Translations under genes and position numbers: made by a program
The notes under the pieces: generated by a model
The model's database searches: none
What the model was told of the DNA's origin: nothing
What the model saw: the letters and a program-made list of their open reading frames with translations, nothing else
Part shown: piece after piece, positions 1 to 10,005 of the stretch
How positions within the stretch are numbered: position 1 is the stretch's first letter
How the letters are laid out: each line of letters opens with the position of its first letter
DNA from: G964020105 sp964020105
GTDB lineage: Bacteria > Pseudomonadota > Alphaproteobacteria > WRAU01 > Hepatincolaceae
Direction of reading: 5' to 3'
Assembly: GCA_964020105.1 (NCBI GenBank)
Contig: OZ026535.1
Location: forward strand, 558,001-622,000
DNA: 64,000 nucleotides

Positions 1-1117
1 GGGTAGTTTTAGCATATAAAGCCATATTATTAGTGCTTAGATTATTATCCATTTTAGTATTATGATTTTCAAAATCCATACCTCCTGTAATATTTATGAA
101 GTTTCTTGTGTAAATGGATTTATAATTAAATATACGAGATAGAGAAGAAAAAACATTTTCTGTGTTACCAAAGGTAGAAAGTTCAGTGTATTTTTTATGA
201 GTGTTAAGTTGTGATAATACTATCTCATTACTATTATTTTTAAACACTATAAAGTTATATTTCAGATAATAAAAATTCTCTTTTTTATCAGTATAATTGC
301 CTTCAGCGTCGTAGGGACCTATACTAGGAGAGAAATTATCATATTCTATGTATGAATCATTTAATCTGATAAAAACATCTAATAAACTTTTATTCAAGAA
401 TTGATAACTTGCTTTTAAATTAAAATTTTTGATATTGACGTTATCATTTTCAAGAGGAGATTGACTATTTATATTTAAAATATTATCACTTAAAGAGTAA
501 CCCTTTGATTTGTAAAGGTTAGCAAAAAAATTCAAATTTAATCTATTATGATGTAAATTAAATCCACTTTGTGTATCATATGTAGAAAATGATCCTATTT
601 TTTGGTTGATAAAAGCAGTATTTTTTGTAGTTTTTGTAGTTTTTATATTAATCACTCCAGCAAGCGCTCCGCTGCCGTGCGTTACAGAGGAAGCCCCTTG
701 CGTGATTTCTATTTCTTCAATCATATTAAGTGGAATTTGTCCTATGTCAAAAAATGATTGTACATTACTAGGATCTTCTAATTTCACGCCATCTAAGAGT
801 ATTACAATATGATAAGCAGGGGATCCATTTAATCTTATGAGTGCGCTTTGTCCAAAGGACCCAATTCTATTGATGTTGATGTTGGCTTGATTATTAAGTA
901 AATCCACTAGAGCAGTATTATTATAGGAATCGATTATTTCCTTAGTAATGATATGTGTACTACCTAAGGTGTTTTTAATCCTTTTAGTAGTGATATTTAT
1001 TGTGCTGAAAGTTTTAATATTTTCTATTGGTGGTTGATTTAATTGTTGTCCATTATTAGCATAAATATCTAGGGGAAAACTAATAAAATAAACGATTAAT
1101 AGAAATCTATGAAACAT
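1..1117 (-). CDS. TonB-dependent outer-membrane receptor, BtuB-like (partial, C-terminus beyond window)
   Basis: The frame opens at an ATG at 1117-1115 and stays open to the window edge, giving about 372 residues of the N-terminal part. The first about 20 residues (MFHRFLLIVYFISFPLDIYA) look like a signal peptide. Residues about 40-160 match a TonB-receptor plug: a stretch like IITKEIIDSYNNTALVDLL, then LDGVKLEDPS, then IEEIEITQGASSVTHGSGA followed by LAGVINIKT, which is the hallmark end of the plug. The rest is beta-rich barrel sequence. Such receptors import siderophores or cobalamin with energy from TonB-ExbBD. The plug wording is closest in my memory to BtuB-type receptors, and a cobalamin substrate would fit the B12-dependent nrdJ in this window, but substrate cannot be read from this part. 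It is divergent from the MATE gene, with 116 bp between them. Confidence 0.85.
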   Translation of the reverse strand, partial: MFHRFLLIVYFISFPLDIYANNGQQLNQPPIENIKTFSTINITTKRIKNTLGSTHIITKEIIDSYNNTALVDLLNNQANININRIGSFGQSALIRLNGSPAYHIVILLDGVKLEDPSNVQSFFDIGQIPLNMIEEIEITQGASSVTHGSGALAGVINIKTTKTTKNTAFINQKIGSFSTYDTQSGFNLHHNRLNLNFFANLYKSKGYSLSDNILNINSQSPLENDNVNIKNFNLKASYQFLNKSLLDVFIRLNDSYIEYDNFSPSIGPYDAEGNYTDKKENFYYLKYNFIVFKNNSNEIVLSQLNTHKKYTELSTFGNTENVFSSLSRIFNYKSIYTRNFINITGGMDFENHNTKMDNNLSTNNMALYAKTT

Positions 1118-1233
1118 ATTAATTGATACAAATAAAAAATACTTTATAGCAAGCAGTAGAATTAATTACATTTTTTATTATAATAGTCAATATGAAAGTT
1201 ATAGTTATTTTTAATCTTATAGAAAATAGTTGA

Positions 1234-2550
1234 ATGTTTAAAGACTTATCCTTACCAATATCAAAGCAAATTATTTTTACTGCCCTTAGTTTGTTTTTAC
1301 AGTTTAGTTTAACGACTATAGATTTTATTTTTTTAGAAAAAATATCTTATCTTGCCTCAATTGGAGTTGCAAGTTTAATTTCATTCATCTATATGGCACA
1401 AAGCATCATTAATTTATTTTCACAAGCCATGATTAATAATTCTATTTATTATGATCCAGGTAGAAAAGCTATATTTAGCAAAATGATATTTATAGGATTT
1501 ATTCTTACATTATCTATTGCCTTTACAATTACAGGAATGATATTCTTTTTTAAAGATTACATTATTTCTTTAATTAAAGTAAACAGCGATGCTAAAGATT
1601 TTGCTCTCACTTATATTAAATATATAGCACCATTATTTATTTTTTGGGCAATTCAACAATATTGTAGTTATATATTATATTCACTTTCTATGGCAAAGAT
1701 TAATTTTTTATGTTATATCCTTATTCTAATATTTAACACGATATTTAATTATATAGCAGTATTTATTTTAGACTGGCAGGTAATTGGTATCGCTGTATCA
1801 ACAATTGTATCTTTAATTATGATACTTCCTATTTATATTTATTTTATCAAAAAAAATATTATTTTAGGCAAAGCTAAAATATTCAGTAAAGATATTAGGA
1901 AAAAAACCATCTTTGGCTTAAAAAGATTAGGGATTGTATCTATAATAGAGCCAATCGCTTATAATTCCATTCAATTTATCTTACTAATTATCATATCACA
2001 TATAGGACAAGAGTGGCTATCAGCTAAGCGACATGCAAGCAATTTATTACTAGTATGCGTTACCTTAAGTATGTCTTTTGCTATTATTTTACAACTATAT
2101 ATTTCAAAGCTTTATGGGGAAGGTAAATTAAGAGAAATCAAAAAACTTTATATAAAATATCTTTATTATGGTATGTCAGCTGTGTTTATTTTTTCAATAC
2201 TATCCCTTTTAATTACATATGTATTTAAAGACTTTATATCAACAGATGCAAATGTAATTAAGTATATGATAATATGTATGGCTCTTGGTTTATTTATGGA
2301 GCCAATGCGATTTTTATCGATGTATTCCAAAGCTCATATAAAGGGATTGCAACAAGCAAATATACCCTTTTTACTAAGTTTTCTTATGAAATTATTGATA
2401 TTATACCCTAGCTATTACTTGATAGTTAAATATACTACTTGGGGTGTTATAGGTATTTTAATTGCAGAAGGATTAAGCTTTTTCATGAATTTTATGATTT
2501 ACTCTTATTTAATAAGAACTAAGCACACAAAAATACTGAAAAAATTATGA
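1234..2550 (+). CDS. MATE-family multidrug/metabolite efflux transporter
   Basis: A 438-residue, highly hydrophobic protein with about 12 predicted membrane segments, the usual size of the MATE family (about 440-460 aa). The N-terminal half has the pattern of a MatE domain: an early helix near residues 10-30, then a segment with SIGVASLISFIYMAQ, and a second repeat starting near residue 230 with GLKRLGIVSIIEPIAYNS. MATE proteins export cationic drugs or metabolites from the cytoplasm using a Na+ or H+ gradient. Its 3' end overlaps the convergent PTS gene by 6 bp, so the two genes meet tail to tail. The substrate is unknown. The first ATG of the frame is used; no strong ribosome binding site precedes it (the upstream sequence is ATAGAAAATAGTTG). 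Confidence 0.85.
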   Translation: MFKDLSLPISKQIIFTALSLFLQFSLTTIDFIFLEKISYLASIGVASLISFIYMAQSIINLFSQAMINNSIYYDPGRKAIFSKMIFIGFILTLSIAFTITGMIFFFKDYIISLIKVNSDAKDFALTYIKYIAPLFIFWAIQQYCSYILYSLSMAKINFLCYILILIFNTIFNYIAVFILDWQVIGIAVSTIVSLIMILPIYIYFIKKNIILGKAKIFSKDIRKKTIFGLKRLGIVSIIEPIAYNSIQFILLIIISHIGQEWLSAKRHASNLLLVCVTLSMSFAIILQLYISKLYGEGKLREIKKLYIKYLYYGMSAVFIFSILSLLITYVFKDFISTDANVIKYMIICMALGLFMEPMRFLSMYSKAHIKGLQQANIPFLLSFLMKLLILYPSYYLIVKYTTWGVIGILIAEGLSFFMNFMIYSYLIRTKHTKILKKL

Positions 2551-4209
2551 GTTATTTTTTAGTAAACTTAAAGTTATAAATGTTATTAAAACACCAATAA
2601 ATATGGATAAAATATAAAGAGCTGGATTAGACGCCAATAACACAACTATAATTCCACCATGTGGAGCCACAAGAGATACTTTAAATAGCATGGTAAGGCC
2701 ACCAGACACAGCTGATCCTAATGCTATTGATGGTAGTATTTTTAGAGGATCTTTAAGTGCAAAAGGAATTGCACCTTCTGTAATAAAAAATAGACCCATT
2801 AAATAGTTAGCCTTACCAGCTTCTCTTTCAGTTAATGTGAATTTATTTTTGAAAAAGGTAGTTGTAAGAGCGATACCTAATGGTGGCACCATTCCTGCTG
2901 CCATAACTGCTGCCATAATACTATTACCATGCAGATCACCCGAGAGAGTTAAACTACCAGTAGCAAAAATATAAGCAGCCTTGTTGATTGGCCCTCCCAT
3001 ATCAATTGCCATCATTAATCCAAGTAAAATACCAAAAAATATCCTGCTAGTATATTCCATATTATCTAAGAATTGAATTAAACTGACATTTATAAAACGA
3101 ATTGGTGGATTAAGAAATATTATCATTATTGTAGCAGTTAATAAAACACTAAGTAGTGGATATATTAGCACAACTTTTATACTATTAAATTGCTCAGGAA
3201 TAATTACAAATATCCTACTAAGTAATCTTGTAAGGAATCCAGCAATAAATCCAGCAATAATTGCTCCTAAGAAGCCACTTCCTCCTGCTAAGGCTATTGC
3301 TCCACTAACAAATCCAGCAGTTACTGCGTACTTACCAGCAATAGAGTAAGCAATATATCCCCCCAATATTGGTATAAATAAGGAAAAAGCAGTTGTCCCT
3401 ATTTGTGTAAATAAATTAGCTACAGCAGTTTTATTACCTAGTTCAGCAAAAGATTCAACTCCCACCATACTATCAATCAAAAATGCTATTGATATTAATA
3501 ATCCTCCAGAAGCAATAAAGGGTAGCATAAATCCAACACCATTCATTAAGTGTTTATAAAGATATTTTACACCGCCTGTTTCTTCTTCTGTATTATTTTC
3601 ATATAATAATCTTAACATATCACGATTATCAGAATTTGCATTAATACTTTTCCCCTCATGATAAATAGGTGCATCCCCACTAATGAGAAGACTTATTAGT
3701 TTATTAGGTAAAATTATTGCTCTTTTTGCACTACATTTTAACAGCATTTTACCATTAAATCTTTCCGTATAATATTTATCATCACTTACTAAAATAATCC
3801 CAATGGCATCATTAATATCTTGTTCATGAACTGTATCTTCATTTTGCAACCCATCATCATGCTCACTTTCAAATTTAATCCTTACACCTTTCTGTTTAGC
3901 CGCTCTTGCTAAAGCCTCTTTAACAAAAAACTCCCTTGATAAGCCAACATCAGCAATTACTACTATTATCAACGCTGATAGAGACTCATTTTTAATCCTA
4001 TTTTTCCTCTTAGTTAATATTTTCTCCATATGCTCCTTTTTAGGTATACTAGCAATGGTACCTATTAAATTATCATTTAGATGATTTTCTCTAGATATCT
4101 TTCCCTCCATAAAACTATTCCTTAAAAGGTCATCTTGAAGAAATAAATCAGAAACTATAACCTCTTTCTTTTTACTTACAGTTTTTTTGTTTTTTTTATC
4201 TTTTACCAT
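2545..4209 (-). CDS. PTS fructose-type EIIB'-EIIC permease
   Basis: 554 residues in three parts: a basic N-terminal extension (about 1-78), a fructose-type EIIB fold (about 79-180, VIADVGLSREFFVKEALARA and later GIILVSDDKYY), and a fructose EIIC membrane domain (about 215-554, starting LMNGVGFMLPFIASGGLLIS). EIIC takes up and phosphorylates the sugar with phosphate passed through EIIB. In active fructose EIIB domains the first strand is followed by a Cys-Pro-Thr-Gly motif. Here that position reads ADVGLSRE, with no Cys. This resembles the non-phosphorylated B' domain of E. coli FruA, where a second B domain does the catalysis; no second B domain is present in this gene. Either a separate EIIB supplies phosphate or the permease has lost phosphotransfer. 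No EIIA, fruK or regulator gene is adjacent. Confidence 0.85.
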   Translation of the reverse strand: MVKDKKNKKTVSKKKEVIVSDLFLQDDLLRNSFMEGKISRENHLNDNLIGTIASIPKKEHMEKILTKRKNRIKNESLSALIIVVIADVGLSREFFVKEALARAAKQKGVRIKFESEHDDGLQNEDTVHEQDINDAIGIILVSDDKYYTERFNGKMLLKCSAKRAIILPNKLISLLISGDAPIYHEGKSINANSDNRDMLRLLYENNTEEETGGVKYLYKHLMNGVGFMLPFIASGGLLISIAFLIDSMVGVESFAELGNKTAVANLFTQIGTTAFSLFIPILGGYIAYSIAGKYAVTAGFVSGAIALAGGSGFLGAIIAGFIAGFLTRLLSRIFVIIPEQFNSIKVVLIYPLLSVLLTATIMIIFLNPPIRFINVSLIQFLDNMEYTSRIFFGILLGLMMAIDMGGPINKAAYIFATGSLTLSGDLHGNSIMAAVMAAGMVPPLGIALTTTFFKNKFTLTEREAGKANYLMGLFFITEGAIPFALKDPLKILPSIALGSAVSGGLTMLFKVSLVAPHGGIIVVLLASNPALYILSIFIGVLITFITLSLLKNNS

Positions 4210-4447
4210 ATAATTAATTACCTGTACGTTATAATACTAAAGTTCTCACTAATTGTAACATACAATATCAATATTATTCAACTATAAATTGCTTTATGAT
4301 GACTATAAGGTCATGATATTTCTGAAGGTTTATATAATTAGGAAATCCTTGGAAGATTTCTACACGCATGACATGGATGCAAGAAGAACAAAAACGTCTG
4401 ATTTTGTTCTATTGCATAATATGTGGATAAATTTTGATTACAATTAA

Positions 4448-7400
4448 TTATCTATTAAAAAGTAATATTTGTAGATCTTCCAATACTTTAGTTACAAGTT
4501 TAATTTGTTCCTTATATTCAGATAAATTATCGCTATAAATTAATAATCCATCAGGTTTTAGGGTTATAATGCTTTCTTTGTTGTTAAGATATTTAAGCAA
4601 GGCATCCACATTTGGAAAGGTATTATTATAAAAACTAAGCATTATAGCTTTAGCGCCAAAAATAATTTTTTCTACAAATGCTTTTTTTGCCATTATTTTT
4701 AGCTCGATGGACAGAAGAAGATTTTCAACTTGGTAAGGTATATTACCAAAGCGATCAATCATTTCTTCTTTAATATTTATTATTTCACTATATTCATTTA
4801 ATTTGCCAAGTCTTTGATAAATTTCCATTATGGTTTCCATATCAGGTATATATTTTTTTGGGATGAAAATAGGAATATTAAGATTTATATTAGGGCTGAA
4901 ATTATAATAATCTGATGACTTATTATCTTTACCAGAGCTTTTTAGATAAACTATTTCTTGCTCTAATAATTTTTGATATAACTCTGAGCCGATTTCTTTA
5001 ATGTGTCCTGATTGCTCTTCTCCTAATAAGTTACCGGCTCCACGCATATCTAAGTCATAAGATGCCAGTGAAAAGCTTGCTCCTAAATAATCTAGATTTT
5101 GTAAAATTTGTAGTCTTTTTTCAGCTTTTTCTCCAAGAAATTTCTGATTTTGATAAAAAAGATACGCAAATGCCTGATTTTTACCTCTACCAACCCTACC
5201 ACGCAATTGATATAGTTGTGCTAAACCAAATAAATCTGCTCGCAAAATGATTATTGTATTAACATTTTCCATATCAAGTCCGGATTCAATTATGCTAGTT
5301 GAAATTAGTAAATTATATTTTTTTTCTCTAAAATCTAGCATATTTTTCTCTAATGTTTCTGTGGGCATTTGAGCATGTGCTATAATATATGATATATCAA
5401 GATTTAATCCATCAATTGATCTTTTTATCTCCTCAATATCAGATATTTTAGGACATACTAGATATATTTGTCCATCTCTACTTACCTCTTTTAGTATGGC
5501 TTTTTTAATTGAAAAATAATCAACTGGTAGTACATATGTAATAATTGGTAATTTATCAATAGGTGGAGTGCTTATTAAGCTTAAATCTTTTATTCCTTTA
5601 AATGCAAGTTGAATTGTCCTTGGGATTGGTGTAGCACTTAGTGTTATTATGTGTACTTCTTCTTTGAATGTTTTTAATTTTTCCTTATGAACAACTCCAA
5701 AACTTTGCTCTTCATCAACTACTATTAAAGCTAGATTTTTAAAGTTAATATCTTTTGCTAAAAGAGAATGAGTCCCTATTATGACGTCAACTGATCCTTC
5801 CTGTAGTTCTTTTTTTATAATGCTTTTTTCTTTATTTTTAGTAAATCTTGATAACTGTGCTATTCTTATTGGAAAATCTTTAAAGCGATTTTTAAAATTG
5901 ACATAATGTTGATTACTTAATAATGTAGTTGGGGTGATTATTGCTATTTGATATCCAGCATTAGCTACTAGGAATGCTGCTCGTAAAATAACTTCTGTTT
6001 TTCCAAATCCTACGTCACCACAAATCAGGCGATCTGCTGGATGGCCCGATTGTAAGTCTGAAATAATATCATTAATTGCAGCAAGTTGATCCTCTGTTTC
6101 TACATAAGGAAATCCTTCTAGAAATTTCATATATTCTTCATTATTAATATCTATTATAGGAGCAGTTTGTATATTTCTTTTGGCAGCAATTTGAATAAGA
6201 TCGTAGGCAATATCTTTGATTTTTTCTTTTACTTTATTATGTTTTTTCTCAAATGCACTAGACCCTAGTTTATCAAGTATTATTTCTGTCTCAGATCCAG
6301 AGTAACGACTTATTAAATCTATATTTTCTACTGGCAGATATAGTTTTTCCTGATCTTTATATGCTATTTCTAGAAAATCATGCTCTATTTCATTAATTTT
6401 AATACTTTTAATACCAAGATATTTACCAAATCCGTGTTTATTATGTACAACTATATTGCCAATTTCTATATTATTTAAATGCTGTAGTAGTTTATTGTTT
6501 TTACTCTTTTTTTGGGAATTAAATGTTTTTTTTATACCAGTTATTTCATTTTCACATAGTATTATATAATTTTCATATATAAAGCCTTCCTCAATGTAGG
6601 GATTAAGTAAAATAGTAATTTTACTTTTGTCTTCTAGTTTAAGTGAAAAATCTAACTTATTATCGTTTAAAGTTTTCATTATATTGGTTACAAATTCTTC
6701 AGATCTTGCAAAAATTAAAAAATTACTTTCTTTATCAGATATTATCTTATTATCTATGATAAATTGATTGAAAGAATTTATATATGTTTTATGTTGGTTT
6801 CTATATACACTTAAAATAGGTTGGATATTTTTGATTGTAAAATTATAATTGTTATATTCATCAATATCGCTTTTTAGTTCACTAAGTATAATATTATTAT
6901 GTTTTTTTAAAATAGTAGTAAGTTCATTTTTATTAAGAATTAATAAATCAGGTAGTAATATATCTTGTTTATGATTAAAAATATTATTAAGAGATTTCCT
7001 ATATTCGTACTCTTCAGCATAATGCTCTATTGCATTTTCTGTTAGCTTGTTAAAATTAGAAGAATATAATATGGTTGGATTATTTAAGTAATCTGTTATA
7101 GATTGAGTGCTTTCATAAAATAAACTTATATATTGTTCTATTCCTTTGGGGATTATTTTATTATCTAAATATTCAAATAACTCTGTATCTATTTTATTAA
7201 AGATTGTTTTATAACTACTTTTAAAATGATTGATTGTAGCTTCTTCTAAGATTATCTCAGAGGATGGTTTAATAAGTATATTATCTATTTCTTGAAAAGA
7301 TTTTTGAGTTAAGGGGTCAAATAATTTAATTTTTTCAATATGATCATCATAAAAATCTAAGCGTATTGCTCCTATGTCTGAGCAATATATATCAACAATA

Positions 7401-7912
7401 TCTCCCCTAAGTGCAAATTCTCCATCTTCTGATACTAAAGAGACTTTTTTATAATTATTCCTTATCAAAAATGCTATTAATTTATCCCTTGATAATAGTG
7501 TGTTTACTTTGATCTCTAAAAATCTATTTTTAAGGTAATCTTTTGGTATAGTTTTTGTTATTAATGAGTTAATAGAGGTTATTACATATCTGTTACCATA
7601 TGGATTTAAAATGATATTACTTAAAGTGCTTATTCTTTTAGATAATATAGATTTATTAGGAGACATATTTTGATAAGGCTCAATAGCAAAACTTGGAAAA
7701 TAATATGGTATTAATTTGCTATCATATTCTTTTAAGAAATTGTAAAAATTTTCTGCTTTAGAATCTGTATCAAAAACTAGTAGTAAATCTTTTTTTGTTG
7801 TTTTTATTAGTTCGTATAACAAAAATTTTGTAAAATCGGCACTTAAATTAGATAATTTATAATTTGTATTATTATTTAAAATATTGTTTAATTCTAGTAT
7901 ATTATCAATCAT
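4448..7912 (-). CDS. mfd: Transcription-repair coupling factor Mfd
   Basis: 1154 residues, the expected length for Mfd. It removes RNA polymerase stalled at DNA lesions and recruits UvrA for repair. Domains in order: a degenerate UvrB-like N-terminal module (about 1-350), the CarD-like RNA-polymerase interaction domain near residue 485 (GNIVVHNKHGFGKYLG), a RecG-type helicase with Walker A near 634 (GDVGFGKTEV) and a DEEQ box near 732, the second helicase lobe with QLRGRVGRG, and a C-terminal TRCF domain. The start is the ATG at 7912, MIDNILELNN. It is divergent from recG with only 20 bp between the two start codons, so its promoter probably lies inside the recG 5' region. uvrA lies elsewhere in the window, so the coupled repair pathway is represented. 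Confidence 0.97.
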   Translation of the reverse strand: MIDNILELNNILNNNTNYKLSNLSADFTKFLLYELIKTTKKDLLLVFDTDSKAENFYNFLKEYDSKLIPYYFPSFAIEPYQNMSPNKSILSKRISTLSNIILNPYGNRYVITSINSLITKTIPKDYLKNRFLEIKVNTLLSRDKLIAFLIRNNYKKVSLVSEDGEFALRGDIVDIYCSDIGAIRLDFYDDHIEKIKLFDPLTQKSFQEIDNILIKPSSEIILEEATINHFKSSYKTIFNKIDTELFEYLDNKIIPKGIEQYISLFYESTQSITDYLNNPTILYSSNFNKLTENAIEHYAEEYEYRKSLNNIFNHKQDILLPDLLILNKNELTTILKKHNNIILSELKSDIDEYNNYNFTIKNIQPILSVYRNQHKTYINSFNQFIIDNKIISDKESNFLIFARSEEFVTNIMKTLNDNKLDFSLKLEDKSKITILLNPYIEEGFIYENYIILCENEITGIKKTFNSQKKSKNNKLLQHLNNIEIGNIVVHNKHGFGKYLGIKSIKINEIEHDFLEIAYKDQEKLYLPVENIDLISRYSGSETEIILDKLGSSAFEKKHNKVKEKIKDIAYDLIQIAAKRNIQTAPIIDINNEEYMKFLEGFPYVETEDQLAAINDIISDLQSGHPADRLICGDVGFGKTEVILRAAFLVANAGYQIAIITPTTLLSNQHYVNFKNRFKDFPIRIAQLSRFTKNKEKSIIKKELQEGSVDVIIGTHSLLAKDINFKNLALIVVDEEQSFGVVHKEKLKTFKEEVHIITLSATPIPRTIQLAFKGIKDLSLISTPPIDKLPIITYVLPVDYFSIKKAILKEVSRDGQIYLVCPKISDIEEIKRSIDGLNLDISYIIAHAQMPTETLEKNMLDFREKKYNLLISTSIIESGLDMENVNTIIILRADLFGLAQLYQLRGRVGRGKNQAFAYLFYQNQKFLGEKAEKRLQILQNLDYLGASFSLASYDLDMRGAGNLLGEEQSGHIKEIGSELYQKLLEQEIVYLKSSGKDNKSSDYYNFSPNINLNIPIFIPKKYIPDMETIMEIYQRLGKLNEYSEIINIKEEMIDRFGNIPYQVENLLLSIELKIMAKKAFVEKIIFGAKAIMLSFYNNTFPNVDALLKYLNNKESIITLKPDGLLIYSDNLSEYKEQIKLVTKVLEDLQILLFNR

Positions 7913-7932
7913 GAAAAATCCGTTTCTAAATT

Positions 7933-10005
7933 ATGCAAACAAATTTACAAGATCTGTTAGCTCCTATAAGGGTATTAAATAATATTGCAGATATAACTGC
8001 TACCAAGCTGAAAAGCATAGGTATAGAGCGTGTTATTGACCTACTGTTTTATTTCCCTACCAACGTTATTATTAGACACTTTTGTAAAAATGCAAGAGAT
8101 TTAAAAATTAAAGAACATTGTATAATAAAATTAAGGGTGGTTGATTATCAAAAAACTTTAAAAACTACTAAAGTGATTTGTGAAGATTTTAATGGAGAAA
8201 TAATTTATATAAATTTTTTCAGATTATATAAAAATTATTTAGAAAAGAATCTACCACTGGGCAAACAGATTATTATTGTTGGTATTCCAGAAATTTATAA
8301 TAATAATTATACTTTTAATCACCCAAGTATTATCTTAAATGATGCTCTTTTTGATAGTATGAGATCAATGGAAGTTGTTTATAGACAACACCATGAAATT
8401 ACATCTAATAAATTTAGCAATTTCATTACACAAGCGCTCAATATTTTAAATTCCTGTGTAATAGAGGAATGGTTAGATAAAAATTATCTTAAAGAACAAA
8501 ATTTACCATCTTTTAAAGAGGCTATTAATTCCATCCATAGCCCTAAATCTATTAATGATATTTCTTTGGGTGGTAAAAACATGATACGCTTAGCATTGGA
8601 TGAGATGGTTGCTTATCATTTTAATTTACTAGAAGTGCGAAATAATAAAGTATCACATAGCAATATAATTTTTAAACCAAATAACTCATTAAATTCTAGT
8701 TTATTAAAAAATTTAACTTTCAAATTAACTAATGATCAGATTAGTGCCATATCAAATATTAAAGAAGAATTCATGCAAAGTAAGCAATCAAGTGTTCTTT
8801 TGCAAGGAGATGTTGGAAGTGGTAAAACAATTGTATGTTTTATTGTCGCTTTGATGGCTATTGAGAGCGGTTATCAAGCAGCTTTTATGGTTCCTACAGA
8901 AATTCTTGCTAATCAGCACTACAATACCTTTTTACAATATGTAGAAATTTTAGGTATAAAAATTGCTTTATTAAAAAGTAAAGAAAAGGTAAGTGTAAAA
9001 AAACAACTTTTACAAAGTATAGCTAATAAAGAGATTGATTTAGTAGTTGGGACTCATTCATTATTCCAGGCAAAAGTAGAGTTTGCTAAGTTAGGGTTAG
9101 TAATAATTGATGAGCAACATCGTTTTGGAGTTGAGCAACGTATGCAGCTTTTAAATAAAGGAGACAATCCTAAATTAATTCTTACTACAGCCACTCCAAT
9201 TCCTCGTAGTTTAGCTCTTTCTCTCTATGGAGATATTAAATATTTTGATATTAAAGAAAAACCTAAAAACCGTAAACCTATCACTACATATACTGTATCT
9301 AAAAGCAGAATTATAGACTTAATGAATAGTATTATTAAGAAACTTGAAGAAAATGAAAAAATATATTGGGTCTGTCCTTTAGTTGATGTATCAGAAAAAT
9401 TGCTACTTCAAGCGTCAGTTGAACGATATAATTCGCTTTTAGATAATTTCCCATTATACAAAGATTTATTATTTTTATTACATGGTAAAATGGATTTTAA
9501 TGAAAAAGAAACTGTATTAAGTAACTTTAAAAATAGTCATAAAGGGGGTATTTTAGTTGCAACAACTGTAATTGAAGTTGGTGTAGATATTCCTGATTGT
9601 AATATAATAATTATAGAAAATCCTGAACATTTTGGATTGGCTCAACTGCATCAATTACGTGGTAGAGTTGGAAGATCAGATGTTCAAGGAGTATGCATTT
9701 TATTATATAGTGATAATATAACACTTACTGCTAAAAAACGTTTGGAAACTATTAAAAATAGTAATGATGGTTTTTATATTGCAGAAAAAGATCTAGAAAT
9801 TAGAGGGTATGGTGATATTTTAGGTACTATGCAAAGTGGTATGGATTTTTTTAAAATAATTAATCTTGAGTATCATGGAAAATATATGCATGCATCATTA
9901 CAGCAAGCAAAATTATTATTTCAATGCCAAAACACAGAAAGAAATTTAAAAACGCTACAATATATTTTTAATTATGACAATAAGGATAAATATATTAAAA
10001 GCTAG
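7933..10005 (+). CDS. recG: ATP-dependent DNA helicase RecG
   Basis: 690 residues, normal for RecG, which remodels stalled replication forks and branched DNA. An N-terminal wedge/OB region (about 1-240) is followed by the helicase core: Walker A near residue 291 (QGDVGSGKTIV), DEQH box near 392 (IDEQHRFGVEQR), the TATPIPRS motif, and QLRGRVGRSD in the second lobe. The C-terminal part (DLEIRGYGDILGTMQSG) is the usual RecG ending. The ATG at 7933 gives an N-terminus of ordinary RecG type, but no clear Shine-Dalgarno sequence precedes it. It is divergent from mfd, a related helicase, and its 3' end overlaps the convergent galU by 11 bp. Confidence 0.97.
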   Translation: MQTNLQDLLAPIRVLNNIADITATKLKSIGIERVIDLLFYFPTNVIIRHFCKNARDLKIKEHCIIKLRVVDYQKTLKTTKVICEDFNGEIIYINFFRLYKNYLEKNLPLGKQIIIVGIPEIYNNNYTFNHPSIILNDALFDSMRSMEVVYRQHHEITSNKFSNFITQALNILNSCVIEEWLDKNYLKEQNLPSFKEAINSIHSPKSINDISLGGKNMIRLALDEMVAYHFNLLEVRNNKVSHSNIIFKPNNSLNSSLLKNLTFKLTNDQISAISNIKEEFMQSKQSSVLLQGDVGSGKTIVCFIVALMAIESGYQAAFMVPTEILANQHYNTFLQYVEILGIKIALLKSKEKVSVKKQLLQSIANKEIDLVVGTHSLFQAKVEFAKLGLVIIDEQHRFGVEQRMQLLNKGDNPKLILTTATPIPRSLALSLYGDIKYFDIKEKPKNRKPITTYTVSKSRIIDLMNSIIKKLEENEKIYWVCPLVDVSEKLLLQASVERYNSLLDNFPLYKDLLFLLHGKMDFNEKETVLSNFKNSHKGGILVATTVIEVGVDIPDCNIIIIENPEHFGLAQLHQLRGRVGRSDVQGVCILLYSDNITLTAKKRLETIKNSNDGFYIAEKDLEIRGYGDILGTMQSGMDFFKIINLEYHGKYMHASLQQAKLLFQCQNTERNLKTLQYIFNYDNKDKYIKS

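Noticed and set aside
4385..4410. 9-bp inverted repeat AGAACAAAA/TTTTGTTCT downstream of mfd
   Set aside because: The stem is A/T-rich and has no T-run on the minus strand, so I do not call it a terminator.
4432..4440. TGTGGATAA, a consensus DnaA box
   Set aside because: A single box without a cluster or AT-rich unwinding element; another lies inside the FNT gene near 18357. In this base composition lone boxes are expected by chance.
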